A DNA stretch of 64,000 nt, taken from contig NZ_JAODBT010000001.1 in assembly GCF_027497995.1 (NCBI RefSeq), forward strand, positions 372,001-436,000, written 5' to 3'. This stretch comes from Stenotrophomonas sp. Iso1. GTDB taxonomy: Bacteria; Pseudomonadota; Gammaproteobacteria; Xanthomonadales; Xanthomonadaceae. The notes below the pieces were generated by a model. That model was not told where the DNA came from and made no database searches. It saw only the letters and a program-made list of their open reading frames with translations. The translations under genes were made by a program, and so were the position numbers. Numbering within the stretch: the first letter of the stretch is position 1; every line of letters begins with the position of its first letter. Positions 10,585 to 19,678 of the stretch are shown piece after piece.

Positions 10585-10606
10585 AGGAGCAGGGATTCCT
10601 GCTCCC
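10585..10606 (-). terminator. Hairpin between mnmG and hmp
   Basis: Stem GGAGCAGG/CCTGCTCC with a GATT loop about 50 bp past the mnmG stop. No T-run follows on the minus strand, so it may be only a weak terminator or an RNA-end stabiliser. Confidence 0.35.
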
Positions 10607-10654
10607 CGTTCTCCCATCCGATGCAGCCGTTCGCTGCACCGTAGACAACAGAAC

Positions 10655-12544
10655 TCAGGCCACCTTGCCGCGTCGCGCCCGTTCCAGGTGCACCAGCAGC
10701 AGGGAGATCGCAGCGGGCGTCATGCCCGGAATGCGCTGCGCCTGGCCGATGGTCTGCGGGCGCACGCGCTCCAGTTTCTGCAGGACTTCAGCCGAAAGGC
10801 CATGCACCGATGCGAAGTCGAAGCCTTCGGCAATCGCTGTGGTTTCATGCCGCTGCTGACGTTCGATCTCACCGCGCTGGCGGTCAAGATAACCGGCATA
10901 TTTAACGCTGATTTCTACCTGCTCAGCCACGCGTGCGTCGTCCACGCCGGGGCCGAGCGAGGCCACCTGCATCAACTTGGCGTAGTCCAGTTCTGGGCGT
11001 TTGATCAGATCGAGCACATTGGTTTCGCGGCTCACGCTCACGCCAGTAGCTTCGGCCACTTCGCGGCCCAGCGCGTTGGCCGGTGTCGCCCACAAGCCAC
11101 GCAGACGCGCGCTTTCGTGGGCGACAGCGGCCTGCTTGGTCTCAAACGCCGACCAGCGGCGGTCATCGACCAGGCCAAGTTCGCGCCCCGTTGGCGTCAG
11201 TCGCGTATCGGCGTTGTCTTCGCGCAACTGCAGCCGGTATTCGGCGCGGCTGGTGAACATGCGGTACGGCTCGGTGGTGCCGTGGGTGATCAGGTCGTCC
11301 ACCAGCACGCCGATGTAGGCTTCATCGCGACGCGGGCACCAGCCGTCCTTGCCCTGCACGAACAGCGCGGCGTTGATGCCGGCCAGCAGGCCCTGCGCAC
11401 CGGCTTCCTCGTAGCCGGTGGTGCCATTGATCTGCCCGGCAAAGAACAGCCCGGCGACCTGGCGGGTCTCCAATGTGTTCTTCAAGCCGCGCGGATCGAA
11501 GAAGTCGTATTCGATGGCGTAACCCGGGCGGGTGATGTGTGCGTTTTCAAAGCCCCGGATGCTGCGCACCAGCTCCAGTTGCACGTCGAACGGCAGCGAG
11601 GTGGAAATGCCGTTGGGGTAGATTTCCACCACGTCCAAGCCTTCGGGCTCGACGAATATCTGGTGGCTGTTCTTCTCGGCAAAACGCACCACCTTGTCCT
11701 CGATGGACGGGCAGTAGCGCGGGCCGATGCCTTCGATCTGGCCGCTGTAAAGCGGCGAGCGATGCAGCGCGCCGCGGATGATGTCGTGCGTGCGCTCGCT
11801 GGTATGGGTGATCCAGCAACTCACCTGTTGCGGGTGTTCATTGACGCTGCCCAGATAGGACATCACCGGCATCGGATCGTCGCCGGGCTGCTCATCCATC
11901 ACGCTGTAGTCGAGCGAGCGGCCATCGATACGCGGCGGTGTACCGGTTTTCAGGCGGTCAATGACGAATGGACGCTCGCGCAGGCGTGCTGCCAACGTGG
12001 TGGCCGGCGGGTCGCCCATGCGCCCGGCGGTGTACTGGGTTTCGCCGATGTGGATCTTGCCGGCCAGGAATGTGCCGGCAGTCAGCACCACAGCCGGTGC
12101 ATGGAAGGTCAGCCCGGTCTGGGTGATGGCGCCACGCACGGCGTCGCCTTCGATCACCAGATCGTCCACCGCTGCCTGGAACACGGTCAGATTGGGTTGC
12201 GACTCGACGATGCCTCGGATCGCCATGCGGTACAGATTGCGGTCCGCCTGGCAGCGGGTGGCACGCACCGCAGGGCCCTTGGAGGCATTGAGCGTGCGCC
12301 ATTGGATGCCGGCGCGGTCGGCAGCGTGCGCCATGGCCCCGCCGAGTGCGTCGATCTCCTTGACCAGGTGTCCCTTGCCAATGCCGCCGATGGCCGGGTT
12401 ACAGCTCATCGCGCCGACGGTTTCGACGTTGTGGGTCAGCAGCAGGGTGCGGGCACCGCCGCGCGCAGCAGCCAGCGCGGCCTCGGTGCCGGCGTGGCCG
12501 CCGCCAATAACGATGACGTCGTAACGGTAGAAGGTGTCGCTCAT
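10655..12544 (-). CDS. mnmG: tRNA uridine 5-carboxymethylaminomethyl modification enzyme MnmG
   Basis: 629 residues, the usual length. With MnmE it forms cmnm5U at wobble position 34 of several tRNAs, using FAD, NADH and a folate carbon. The N-terminal dinucleotide motif is [16 protein letters not shown] (about residues 10-25) and the C-terminal helical domain carries the GidA-associated [16 protein letters not shown] tail. The start at 12544 ([12 protein letters not shown]) is supported by family alignment; an earlier in-frame extension is not. It is not followed by rsmG here; hmp lies downstream on the same strand. Confidence 0.97.
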   Translation of the reverse strand: MSDTFYRYDVIVIGGGHAGTEAALAAARGGARTLLLTHNVETVGAMSCNPAIGGIGKGHLVKEIDALGGAMAHAADRAGIQWRTLNASKGPAVRATRCQADRNLYRMAIRGIVESQPNLTVFQAAVDDLVIEGDAVRGAITQTGLTFHAPAVVLTAGTFLAGKIHIGETQYTAGRMGDPPATTLAARLRERPFVIDRLKTGTPPRIDGRSLDYSVMDEQPGDDPMPVMSYLGSVNEHPQQVSCWITHTSERTHDIIRGALHRSPLYSGQIEGIGPRYCPSIEDKVVRFAEKNSHQIFVEPEGLDVVEIYPNGISTSLPFDVQLELVRSIRGFENAHITRPGYAIEYDFFDPRGLKNTLETRQVAGLFFAGQINGTTGYEEAGAQGLLAGINAALFVQGKDGWCPRRDEAYIGVLVDDLITHGTTEPYRMFTSRAEYRLQLREDNADTRLTPTGRELGLVDDRRWSAFETKQAAVAHESARLRGLWATPANALGREVAEATGVSVSRETNVLDLIKRPELDYAKLMQVASLGPGVDDARVAEQVEISVKYAGYLDRQRGEIERQQRHETTAIAEGFDFASVHGLSAEVLQKLERVRPQTIGQAQRIPGMTPAAISLLLVHLERARRGKVA

Positions 12545-12658
12545 ACGCGTGAGATCGAAGATAAGTGTGAAGTCCGTCTGCGGGGTGATTCCGCATGGCG
12601 ACGGCGTGTTTGTCGATTTTACTGCCAATGCCAGCCAGACACGCTTTGCGCCCTAAAG

Positions 12659-12675
12659 TTGGCACGCTACCTGCA
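12659..12675 (+). promoter_or_regulatory. Sigma-54 (RpoN) promoter
   Basis: TTGGCACG-CTAC-CTGCA matches the -24/-12 consensus (YTGGCACG-N4-TTGCW) with one mismatch. The invariant GG (12661-12662) and GC (12673-12674) are ten bases apart as required. It points away from mnmG with no coding frame behind it; the predicted start of transcription is near 12686. Confidence 0.65.
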
Positions 12676-12685
12676 GCTAATACAT

Positions 12686-12806
12686 TGCACCCAACGTGGC
12701 ATGCGACTTGAGCGCAAATGGTCGGAATTGGAACAGGGGCCGACTGAAGCGCACGCTGGGGGAGCAAAGGGGCCGGTAGTCGGGGGACTGCCGGCCCTGT
12801 TTCTTT
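12686..12806 (+). ncRNA. Candidate small RNA, sigma-54 promoted
   Basis: Between the predicted start of a sigma-54 promoter and an intrinsic terminator (12770-12806) lie about 120 bases without a convincing reading frame. The sequence contains a GTCGG/CCGAC stem candidate (12721-12754) and exposed G-rich stretches GGGGGAGC and GGGGG in the terminator loop, which could pair with C-rich or Shine-Dalgarno-complementary targets. An alternative is a leader of a lost gene. I do not recognise an RNA family. Confidence 0.45.
12770..12806 (+). terminator. Intrinsic terminator of the small-RNA candidate
   Basis: A 12-bp stem GGGCCGGTAGTC/GACTGCCGGCCC (one G-T pair) with a GGGG loop is followed by TGTTTCTTTA. 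The T-rich side shows plus-strand orientation. Confidence 0.8.
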
Positions 12807-12837
12807 ATGGTCCGTCAGGATCTTGGCGATGTACAAA

Positions 12838-12869
12838 GACAAAGCCCCGGCCATGGCCGGGGCTTTGTC
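12838..12869. terminator. Perfect 32-bp palindromic terminator
   Basis: GACAAAGCCCCGGCCATGGC is continued by its exact complement, giving a 32-bp palindrome. It is flanked by GTTTTA on the plus side and TTTGTAC on the minus side. It probably ends the minus-strand lipoprotein transcript (stop at 13033) and may work in both directions. The stretch 12870-13032 holds no gene I can see. Confidence 0.7.
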
Positions 12870-13032
12870 GTTTTAGGCGCCGATGTCCGACAGGGCCGGA
12901 ACAGGGGGGATCCAGATTTTCTGGCGGACATCGACATTGAAGCGATGGGTGACGCCGGTTTAGGTCAGATTGCGACGTTGCCGGTCACTCGTGACGCCAA
13001 GAATGCCTGCATTTGTGCCAAATGCAACCCCT

Positions 13033-13620
13033 TTACCGTTCAAGTGTCCTGACGCGCTGGCCACTTCGGACTTGTGACGGCTGTCGGGCGGCGGCGGGGC
13101 GTTCCTGAATGGCGGGACGCGGTGCAGCCATGGCCTGCGGACGCGGCATGGCCCGCTGCATCGGCCTGTTGTCAGCCCGTGGCTGCGGCCGTTGCAGGCG
13201 ATCCAGATCACGCCACGGCGATTTCCCGCCACCGCCGTTGTTGGCCGGCGGTGGACGCGGCGGACGGCCGTCACCATTGCCTGGACGCGGTGGCCTGCCA
13301 CCTTCATTGCCCGGGCGTGGCGGTCGGTTGCCGTTGTGATTGTGACTATTGCCATGGCCCGGCGGTCGATGACCGTTGCCGTAATGCGGCGGCTGCGGAC
13401 GGTAGTACGGCCGGTAAACCGGATAGCCATAGCTGCCGTAGCCGTAGTAGCCACTGCCGTACCCGTAGCCCGCTCCGGACGGATAGCCGTAGGGATAGTT
13501 GTATTGCGTGGACGGGGAGCCGTGGTAATAGCCGCCCGAGCTGCCGCCGACATAGTCGTACGTGGCGCAGCCGGACAGGCCCATCAACAGGCCGGCGGAA
13601 ACAATCAGGCGCTTGATCAT
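13033..13620 (-). CDS. Gly/Tyr/Pro/Arg-rich lipoprotein
   Basis: 195 residues with a clear lipoprotein signal, LIVSAGLLMGLSGCATYDYVG. Residues about 25-85 are low complexity, dominated by Gly-Tyr (YGYGSGYYGYGSYGYP), then Pro/Arg/Gly-rich repeats RPPRPGN recur four times, followed by an Arg/Gln-rich tail. Probably an intrinsically disordered outer-membrane-anchored or surface protein. The start at 13620 is set by the signal peptide. Function unknown. Confidence 0.75.
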   Translation of the reverse strand: MIKRLIVSAGLLMGLSGCATYDYVGGSSGGYYHGSPSTQYNYPYGYPSGAGYGYGSGYYGYGSYGYPVYRPYYRPQPPHYGNGHRPPGHGNSHNHNGNRPPRPGNEGGRPPRPGNGDGRPPRPPPANNGGGGKSPWRDLDRLQRPQPRADNRPMQRAMPRPQAMAAPRPAIQERPAAARQPSQVRSGQRVRTLER

Positions 13621-13831
13621 GTAAGTCCCCCCAGTGGGAATGACGCCAGCATCGGGCTGGCGCGTTGAATTGGCCCTTAATCCAGAGATGCTCCGCTGAA
13701 TGCAGGCTGTGCCCTGCATTCCCGGCCACACCTGCCTGGGATGCCGCCGCCGCAACGGCTGCGGCAGGGCGGGGCCAGCAGTGCCTTTGTGGAGATGGCC
13801 CAACCCGGTGAGCCTACGCTAACCTTTCACC

Positions 13832-14794
13832 ATGAATGAACTTCCCTTGCCCGGATTTGCCGAGGTACTGGCAGCAGCGGCACGTATCGCGCCCCACGCA
13901 ACGGTCACCCCGGTGCTGCGCTCGCGTGAACTGGATGCGATGGCCGATGCCAGCCTGCACTTCAAAGCGGAGCACCTGCAGCGCGGTGGGGCGTTCAAGT
14001 TCCGGGGGGCCTGCAACGCGGTGTGGTCGCTGGATGCCGAACAGGCTGGCAATGGGGTGGTGACGCACTCATCAGGCAATCATGGCGCCGCATTGGCGCT
14101 GGCCGCACGCTCACGTGGCATCCCGTGCCATGTGGTGGTGCCCGAAGGCGCGGTTGCTACCAAGCTGGCCAATATCGTCCGCCACGGCGCCACGTTGTGG
14201 CGATGCGCGGCAAACCAGGCCGCCCGTGAGGCGGGATGCGCGCGCGTGCAGCAGGAAACCGGTGCAACCCTGGTGCATCCCTATGCCGATGCGCGGGTGA
14301 TTGCCGGGCAGGGCACGGCAGCGCTGGAACTGATGCGCCAAGCAGGCGCCACGCTGGATGTACTGGTGGTGCCGGTGGGCGGGGGAGGGCTGGCCGCAGG
14401 TACGTTGTTGGCCGTGCGCCAGCTGCTGCCGGATTGCGAAGTAGTGCTGGCAGAACCCACGGGTGCGGCCGATACCGCACGTTCGCTGGCCGCAGGCGCG
14501 CGTCAGCTGGATTTCGTCCCCGACACGGTCTGCGATGGCCTGCGTGGTGCGCTGGGGTGGCCGAATTTCGCGCTGCTGCAGGGCAATGCCCAGGTCATTA
14601 CCGTGGATGACACCGACACCGTGGCAGCGATGCGCTTGATCTGGCAGGTAATGAAGCAAATGGTGGAGCCGTCGTCGGCGATTGCCCTGGCCGCTGTGCT
14701 GGCCCAGCCCGAGCGTTTTGCCGGGCGCAATGTCGGGGTGGTGCTGTCCGGCGGTAATGTGGATCTGGATGCCTTGCCATGGGGGCAGGGATGA
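13832..14794 (+). CDS. PLP-dependent serine/threonine dehydratase or racemase-like enzyme
   Basis: 320 residues, fold-type II PLP enzyme. The PLP lysine lies in GGAFKFRGACNAV (about residues 51-63), the substrate loop is HSSGNHGAALA, and the phosphate loop is VPVGGGGLAAGT. Length and motifs fit the serine racemase / threonine dehydratase catalytic domain without the C-terminal ACT regulatory domain, so a catabolic L-Ser/L-Thr or hydroxyaspartate ammonia-lyase or a racemase are the main options. Substrate cannot be settled from motifs. Its stop overlaps the next start by ATGA. Confidence 0.85.
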   Translation: MNELPLPGFAEVLAAAARIAPHATVTPVLRSRELDAMADASLHFKAEHLQRGGAFKFRGACNAVWSLDAEQAGNGVVTHSSGNHGAALALAARSRGIPCHVVVPEGAVATKLANIVRHGATLWRCAANQAAREAGCARVQQETGATLVHPYADARVIAGQGTAALELMRQAGATLDVLVVPVGGGGLAAGTLLAVRQLLPDCEVVLAEPTGAADTARSLAAGARQLDFVPDTVCDGLRGALGWPNFALLQGNAQVITVDDTDTVAAMRLIWQVMKQMVEPSSAIALAAVLAQPERFAGRNVGVVLSGGNVDLDALPWGQG

Positions 14795-15396
14795 GTGGGC
14801 GGCGGCGGATCGGTTTGATGGGTTGGTTGTGGCGGTTGGGTGCGTTGTTGCTGCTGTGGCTGCTGGGCGTGGCGGCATGGATCATCTGGGTGGGCGACCG
14901 CGACCAGGCCGCGCCGGCGGACGCGATCATCGTGCTGGGTGCGGCGGCGTATGACGCCAAGCCATCACCGGTGTTTGAAGAGCGCATCCGTCATGGCTTG
15001 GATCTGTACCACCAGGGCTATGCGTCGAAGCTGATCTTCACCGGTGGTTTTGGTGGCTCGCGCGCGCGTTTTTCTGAATCGCAGGTGGCGCGTCGCTATG
15101 CACTCAAGCAGAAGGTGCCGGCGGCAGACATCCTGATCGAGACCAAATCACGCACCACGCGGCAGAACCTGGTCGAGGCCAAGCAGGTGATGGCGAAGAA
15201 CAACCTGCACCGGGTGATCGTGGTCAGCGACCCGCTGCATATGGCGCGCGCGCTGCGGTTGTCCAAAGAGTTGAACATCGATGCGTTGGCATCGTCCACA
15301 CCGAGCACACGCTTCCGCAGCTTCCACACGAGTTGGCGGTTCTTGTTGCAGGAAGTGTATTTCTTCCACCGCGACCTGTTCGTCAAAGGCGCTTGA
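14791..15396 (+). CDS. YdcF/SanA-family DUF218 protein
   Basis: 201 residues: one N-terminal membrane helix (about 11-31) then a DUF218 domain with AIIVLGAAAYDAKPSPVFEERI, GYASKLIFTGG and ESRTTRQNL-like TKSRTTRQNLVEAKQVM. Members act in envelope or vancomycin-barrier biology, but biochemistry is unclear. The start at 14791 is chosen because it forms an ATGA overlap with the PLP enzyme, indicating translational coupling. Confidence 0.85.
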   Translation: MSGRRRIGLMGWLWRLGALLLLWLLGVAAWIIWVGDRDQAAPADAIIVLGAAAYDAKPSPVFEERIRHGLDLYHQGYASKLIFTGGFGGSRARFSESQVARRYALKQKVPAADILIETKSRTTRQNLVEAKQVMAKNNLHRVIVVSDPLHMARALRLSKELNIDALASSTPSTRFRSFHTSWRFLLQEVYFFHRDLFVKGA

Positions 15397-15442
15397 GAGA
15401 TCGGCGGGAGTGGGGAGCAGAGCAGCAGCACGCTTTCCCCTG

Positions 15443-15471
15443 CCTTTCTTTCACCTTCGGTGAAAGAAAGG
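15443..15471. terminator. Convergent-gene terminator hairpin
   Basis: Perfect 13-bp stem CCTTTCTTTCACC/GGTGAAAGAAAGG with a three-base loop, between the convergent ydcF-like and bioC genes. An outer AGCACG/CGTGTT pairing extends it. T-tails are poor on both sides. Confidence 0.6.
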
Positions 15472-15488
15472 GCGTGTTGCTCTAGTCC

Positions 15489-16376
15489 CTAATCCTGCAT
15501 CTTCCGCCGGATTGGAATCGCCGATACCGGCACCGCAGCCACATCGTGGCCCTGCTCGCGGATGGGTGCGCCCGGCTCCGGCGCCCAGGCTTGGGCGTAG
15601 ATGACTTCCCAGCTGCTGGGCAGCTTCCCGTCGGTGCGGCGCAATGGTTCGTAGGCGTCGCGTGCTGCGGCGAAGCGGCCGCGCCCGGTGAGGGTGTGGC
15701 GGCGGCTGCTCATGGCGTTGGTCGCGCCGATGGCCTTGAGCTCGCGCATCAATGCGGGCAGGTCGTCGTAGGTGAGCGTGAACAGGTCGCGGTCCAGCAC
15801 CGGGTTGCGGAAGCCGGCCATCATCAGCGCATCACCAAACTGAGCGATCTGCACGAAGTTGCTGACATGGGCGGTGTCATCGGCCTGGGCGAACGCCTGG
15901 CGCAACTCCACCAGCGTGTCAGGGCCGAACGTGGAGCACACCAGTAGACCGCCGGGTTTGAGCACGCGACGGAAACCGGCAAACACGGCGGGCAGGTCTT
16001 CCACCCATTGCAGGCACAGGTTGCTGAAGATCACGTCCACGCTGTTGTCGGCCAGCGGCAGGGCGCGTGCATCGGCGCAGACGCGCGAAAACGGGCGCCA
16101 CCAGCCAGCCTGTTTCTTGGCTTCGACCAACATGGGCATTGCCAGGTCCAGCGCGATCACCTGCGCCTTGGGCCAGCGCTTCTTCATCACGGCGGTCGAA
16201 TACGCTGGGCCGCTGCCGATATCCAGCACCACGTGCGGCTGTTTTTCTTCCAGGTAGTCCAGCGATTCCAGCAGGCGTTTGGCCACTTCCTGCTGCAGTA
16301 CGGCGGCGGCGTGGTAGCTGGAAGCGGCGCGTGAAAAGGCGCGGCGGACGTGCTTGGGATCGAACAGGGAAGGCAT
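15489..16376 (-). CDS. bioC: Malonyl-ACP O-methyltransferase BioC
   Basis: 295 residues. It methylates malonyl-ACP so that fatty acid synthesis can build pimeloyl-ACP methyl ester for biotin. It begins FDPKHVRRAFSRAASSYHAA, typical of BioC, followed by the SAM-binding motif VVLDIGSGPAYSTAVM (about residues 49-64) and SNLCLQWVEDLPAVF. The start at 16376 removes a spurious N-terminal extension. It is the last gene of the bioB-bioF-bioH-bioC series. The C-terminal ~40 residues beyond the usual BioC end are Pro/Ala-rich. Confidence 0.93.
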   Translation of the reverse strand: MPSLFDPKHVRRAFSRAASSYHAAAVLQQEVAKRLLESLDYLEEKQPHVVLDIGSGPAYSTAVMKKRWPKAQVIALDLAMPMLVEAKKQAGWWRPFSRVCADARALPLADNSVDVIFSNLCLQWVEDLPAVFAGFRRVLKPGGLLVCSTFGPDTLVELRQAFAQADDTAHVSNFVQIAQFGDALMMAGFRNPVLDRDLFTLTYDDLPALMRELKAIGATNAMSSRRHTLTGRGRFAAARDAYEPLRRTDGKLPSSWEVIYAQAWAPEPGAPIREQGHDVAAVPVSAIPIRRKMQD

Positions 16377-16460
16377 GGCGGTTACAACGCTGAGAGCGGA
16401 ATTAGAGAGTGCGGCTGCGCGACATGATCGAGCATGTCGCGCCAACGGGCGTGCAACGCA

Positions 16461-17228
16461 TCACGCGCAGCCCGCAACGAACTGTTGCAGCAGATTGGCG
16501 ACGGCATCGGCGTGGCCAAGGAACGGCGCATGGCCGCCGCCTTCGATGGTGTGCGCGTGGTGCTGGCCAGCCGGCGCCAATGCGGCGGCCCTGTGCATGG
16601 TGCGCGCGGACACCAGCCGGTCGCGCTGGCCGCCTATCCACAGGCCGGGCTTTTGCAGGCCGGGCAGGGCGCCGCGCAGGTCGCTGCGTTCCAGCAGGGA
16701 CAGGCCTTCGTGCAGGGCGCGCGGGGCCGGTTCGCCGCGTTCGACCAGCGACTCGCGCAGGGTGCGCAGCTCGCTGCGTGCGTGCTGCGAGCCCATCACA
16801 TCCAGGGCGAGAAAACGCTCCAGCGTGCCGCGGTAATCCTGTTCGAGGTCGCGCCCGAACTGCTCAAACACCGACGGCTCGACCGCATCGGGCCAATCAT
16901 CACCACGAACAAAACGCGGCGTGGCGGCGAGCATTGCCAGCCCGCGCACCTGCGGCAGCGTCGCCGCGGCGTGCAGCGCCACCAGCCCGCCCAGCGACCA
17001 GCCACACCACACGGCAGGCGGTGTGGCGGCGGCGATGGCGTTGACCAGGTAGGGCAGCCGCAGCGGTGTGCTGTCCTCGCGGCTGTGGCCGTGACCGGGC
17101 AGGTCGACGACATGCAGTTGGAACCGCGGCGCCAGCCGTTCAACCAGCGGCGCGAAGATGCCGCCATGTAATGCCCAGCCGTGGATCAGGACCAATGCCG
17201 GTCCGCTGCCGGTGACGTCGATATGCAT
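16461..17228 (-). CDS. bioH: Pimeloyl-ACP methyl ester carboxylesterase BioH
   Basis: 255 residues, alpha/beta hydrolase. It removes the methyl group from pimeloyl-ACP methyl ester, closing the BioC-BioH route. Motifs: oxyanion LVLIHGWALHGG (about residues 12-23), nucleophile elbow GWSLGG (Ser about 82), and the catalytic His in GGGHAPFLGH near residue 233. Location between bioF and bioC fixes the assignment. There is a 16-bp gap from bioF. Confidence 0.94.
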   Translation of the reverse strand: MHIDVTGSGPALVLIHGWALHGGIFAPLVERLAPRFQLHVVDLPGHGHSREDSTPLRLPYLVNAIAAATPPAVWCGWSLGGLVALHAAATLPQVRGLAMLAATPRFVRGDDWPDAVEPSVFEQFGRDLEQDYRGTLERFLALDVMGSQHARSELRTLRESLVERGEPAPRALHEGLSLLERSDLRGALPGLQKPGLWIGGQRDRLVSARTMHRAAALAPAGQHHAHTIEGGGHAPFLGHADAVANLLQQFVAGCA

Positions 17229-17244
17229 GGGGACGACCGTCGGC

Positions 17245-18456
17245 TCAGGCGTTGACGGTGTTCAACGAGCGCTGGTACAGCACCACGTCGCGGGCGCGGG
17301 TGATGGCGTCGATCAACGCCTTGACCTGCTCGACGCTGTGCAGCGCCGACAACGTCACCCGCAACCTTGCCTTGCCTTCGGGCACCGTTGGTGGACGGAT
17401 CGCGCTGACCAGGAAGCCGGATTGCTCCAACGTTGCCGACAACGCCATCACCGTCGATTCGTCGCCGCACAGCAGCGGCTGGATCGGCGTTTCTGAAGGC
17501 ATCAATTCCAATCCCTGACGACGTGCGCCCTCGCGGAATGCGGCGATCAGCTCGGTGAGCTTTTCGCGACGCCAATGGTCGCGACGCGCCAGTTTCACCG
17601 CTGCCAGCGAAGCAGCTGCTTGAGCCGGCGGCAGGGCGGTGGTGTAGATGTAGGGACGTGCGGTTTCGGCCAGGTGCTGGATCAAGGCTTCATCACCCAA
17701 CACCACCGCACCGTGGCCACCGAGCGCTTTGCCCAGCGTGGCCAGCTGCAGCGGTACTTCGTTTACGCCCAGGCCGGCGGCGGCAACGCAGCCACGGCCG
17801 TGTTCACCGACCACGCCCACGCCGTGAGCGTCGTCCACGTAGAACAACGCTTCTTGCATGCGTGCCACCAGCGCCAGCGAGCGCAGCGGGGCGATGTCGC
17901 CATCCATGCTGAAGACGCCATCCGTGATCAACATGGCCGCGCCTTCGGCGGTGTTCTTGAGCTGGCGCATGGCGCCTTCGCTGTCCAGATGCGGATAACG
18001 GCGGAGCCGGCAGCCGGCCAGGCGCGAGGCATCAAGCAGGCTGGCGTGGTTGAGCCGGTCCTGTACGCAGACGTCGGTTTCCTCACTCAGCAGCGCCTGC
18101 TGTACGGCCAGGTTGGCCATGAAGCCACTGTCGAACAACAAAGCGCGCGGATAACCGAGCCAGTCGGCCATCTCGCGTTCCAGTTGCTGGTGCAGGCTGT
18201 GATGGCCGCAGACCAGATGCGAGGAGGTACTGCCGGCGCCTTCACGCGAGGCGGCGTCCTGCAATGCGGCCACTACCTCGAACTGCTGCGACAGGCCCAG
18301 ATAGTCATTGCTGCAGAAGCCGATCAGCGAGCGGCCGTCGATCTCCAGGCGCACGCCATCCCGCCGGCCAACCGTGCGCCGGGTACGGATGCGGCATTGG
18401 GCAAGCCGCAGCTTGCGCTGGTGCTGGATGCGTTCGTGGAGGTCAGGACGGGCCAT
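17245..18456 (-). CDS. bioF: 8-amino-7-oxononanoate synthase
   Basis: 403 residues. A PLP enzyme that condenses pimeloyl-ACP with L-alanine. Visible motifs: [10 protein letters not shown] near residue 48, SHLVCGHH substrate loop, [13 protein letters not shown], and the PLP lysine in [13 protein letters not shown] (about residue 240). Begins [20 protein letters not shown]. It lies 87 bp after bioB on the same strand. Confidence 0.97.
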   Translation of the reverse strand: MARPDLHERIQHQRKLRLAQCRIRTRRTVGRRDGVRLEIDGRSLIGFCSNDYLGLSQQFEVVAALQDAASREGAGSTSSHLVCGHHSLHQQLEREMADWLGYPRALLFDSGFMANLAVQQALLSEETDVCVQDRLNHASLLDASRLAGCRLRRYPHLDSEGAMRQLKNTAEGAAMLITDGVFSMDGDIAPLRSLALVARMQEALFYVDDAHGVGVVGEHGRGCVAAAGLGVNEVPLQLATLGKALGGHGAVVLGDEALIQHLAETARPYIYTTALPPAQAAASLAAVKLARRDHWRREKLTELIAAFREGARRQGLELMPSETPIQPLLCGDESTVMALSATLEQSGFLVSAIRPPTVPEGKARLRVTLSALHSVEQVKALIDAITRARDVVLYQRSLNTVNA

Positions 18457-18543
18457 GGCGGTGGTTCATGGTCAGGCGGCCGGCTAGCGTACCCGGTTGC
18501 CCGTCAGAATTCCTGCGACGGGGCCGGGGTGCCGGAGCGGCCA

Positions 18544-19572
18544 TCAGGCGCTTTGAGCGCAGACCGGGGCGATGTCCAGATGCACGGTGCCGGGGTGGTC
18601 GTGGTCGTCGGCATCCACCGTCACGGCCATCGGCCGGATACCCAGGCGGGCGAACAGGGCCTGGTCGCGCTCGGTGTCCGGGTTGCCGGTGGTCAGTAGC
18701 TTTTCGCCATAAAAAATGGAGTTGGCGCCGGCCAGGAAACACAGCGCCTGCAGCTCGTCACTCATGCTTTCGCGGCCGGCCGACAGCCGCACCATCGACT
18801 GCGGCATGGCGATGCGGGCCACCGCGATCATCCGCACGAACTCGAACGGGTCCAGCTCGGCGCTGCCGTGCAGCGGGGTACCGGCCACCTGGACCAGGCG
18901 GTTGATCGGCACCGAATCCGGGTGTGCGGGCAGATTGGCCAGCGCCAGCAGCAGGCCGACGCGGTGGTCGCGGGTTTCGCCCATGCCGACGATGCCGCCG
19001 CAGCAGGTCTTCAGGCCGGCATTGCGCACGTGTTCCAGCGTGTTGAGCCGGTCCTGGTACTGACGGGTGTGGATGATGGAGTCGTAGTAATCCGGTGCGG
19101 TGTCCAGATTGTGGTTGTAGTAGTCCAGCCCGGCTTCCTTGAGCGCCTGCGCCTGGTGGCCTTCCAGCATGCCCAGGGTGGCGCAGGTCTCCAGACCCAG
19201 TGCCTTCACTTCCTGGATCATCGCCGCCACTTTGGGGATGTCACGGTCCTTGGGCGAGCGCCATGCCGCACCCATGCAGAAGCGCGAGGCGCCGGCCTGC
19301 TTGGCGGCGCGGGCGCGGGCAACCACGCTGTCGGTGTCCATCAGCTTCTGTGCGTCCACGCCGGTGTCATAGCGCTGTGCCTGCGGGCAGTACGCGCAGT
19401 CTTCCGGGCAACCCCCGGTCTTGACCGAGAGCAGGGTGGAGACCTGGACTTCTGCCGGATCGAAATGCAGCCGGTGCACGCTGGCGGCGCGGTGTAGCAG
19501 GTCGGGGAAGGGCAGATCGAACAAGGTCTGCAGCTCTTCGCGTTTCCAGTCGTGGCGGATGACAGCGGACAT
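18544..19572 (-). CDS. bioB: Biotin synthase
   Basis: 342 residues. A radical-SAM enzyme inserting sulfur into dethiobiotin. The 4Fe-4S motif is [10 protein letters not shown] (about residues 52-61); the second cluster region includes ARG-type and Cys ligands in [13 protein letters not shown] and [10 protein letters not shown]. The start at 19572 is chosen as the family start [14 protein letters not shown]. First gene of the biotin cluster, with a BirA-like operator 60-93 bp upstream. bioA and bioD are not in the window. Confidence 0.97.
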   Translation of the reverse strand: MSAVIRHDWKREELQTLFDLPFPDLLHRAASVHRLHFDPAEVQVSTLLSVKTGGCPEDCAYCPQAQRYDTGVDAQKLMDTDSVVARARAAKQAGASRFCMGAAWRSPKDRDIPKVAAMIQEVKALGLETCATLGMLEGHQAQALKEAGLDYYNHNLDTAPDYYDSIIHTRQYQDRLNTLEHVRNAGLKTCCGGIVGMGETRDHRVGLLLALANLPAHPDSVPINRLVQVAGTPLHGSAELDPFEFVRMIAVARIAMPQSMVRLSAGRESMSDELQALCFLAGANSIFYGEKLLTTGNPDTERDQALFARLGIRPMAVTVDADDHDHPGTVHLDIAPVCAQSA

Positions 19573-19631
19573 CGGTGTTACCTGACGGTTGGGACTACGG
19601 AAGCGGCGCAGTCTGGTGAGCATGGATGAAG

Positions 19632-19665
19632 CTGTCAACTCTTGTGGGTGCCAATTGGTTTACAG
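19632..19665 (-). promoter_or_regulatory. BirA-like biotin operator with overlapping -35
   Basis: CTGTCAACT-N16-GGTTTACAG is an inverted repeat (7 of 9 positions symmetric) with the half-sites and 16-base spacer of the proteobacterial BirA operator TTGTAAACC-N16-GGTTTACAA. On the minus strand the left half-site contains TTGACA, a perfect -35 element facing bioB. It fits biotin repression of the bioB cluster. Confidence 0.75.
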
Positions 19666-19678
19666 GGCGCGGGCGCAG

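Noticed and set aside
10394..12940. Very long open frame (848 codons) on the plus strand opposite mnmG
   Set aside because: It mirrors mnmG codon structure, has no ribosome site and no recognisable protein features; mnmG on the other strand is certain.
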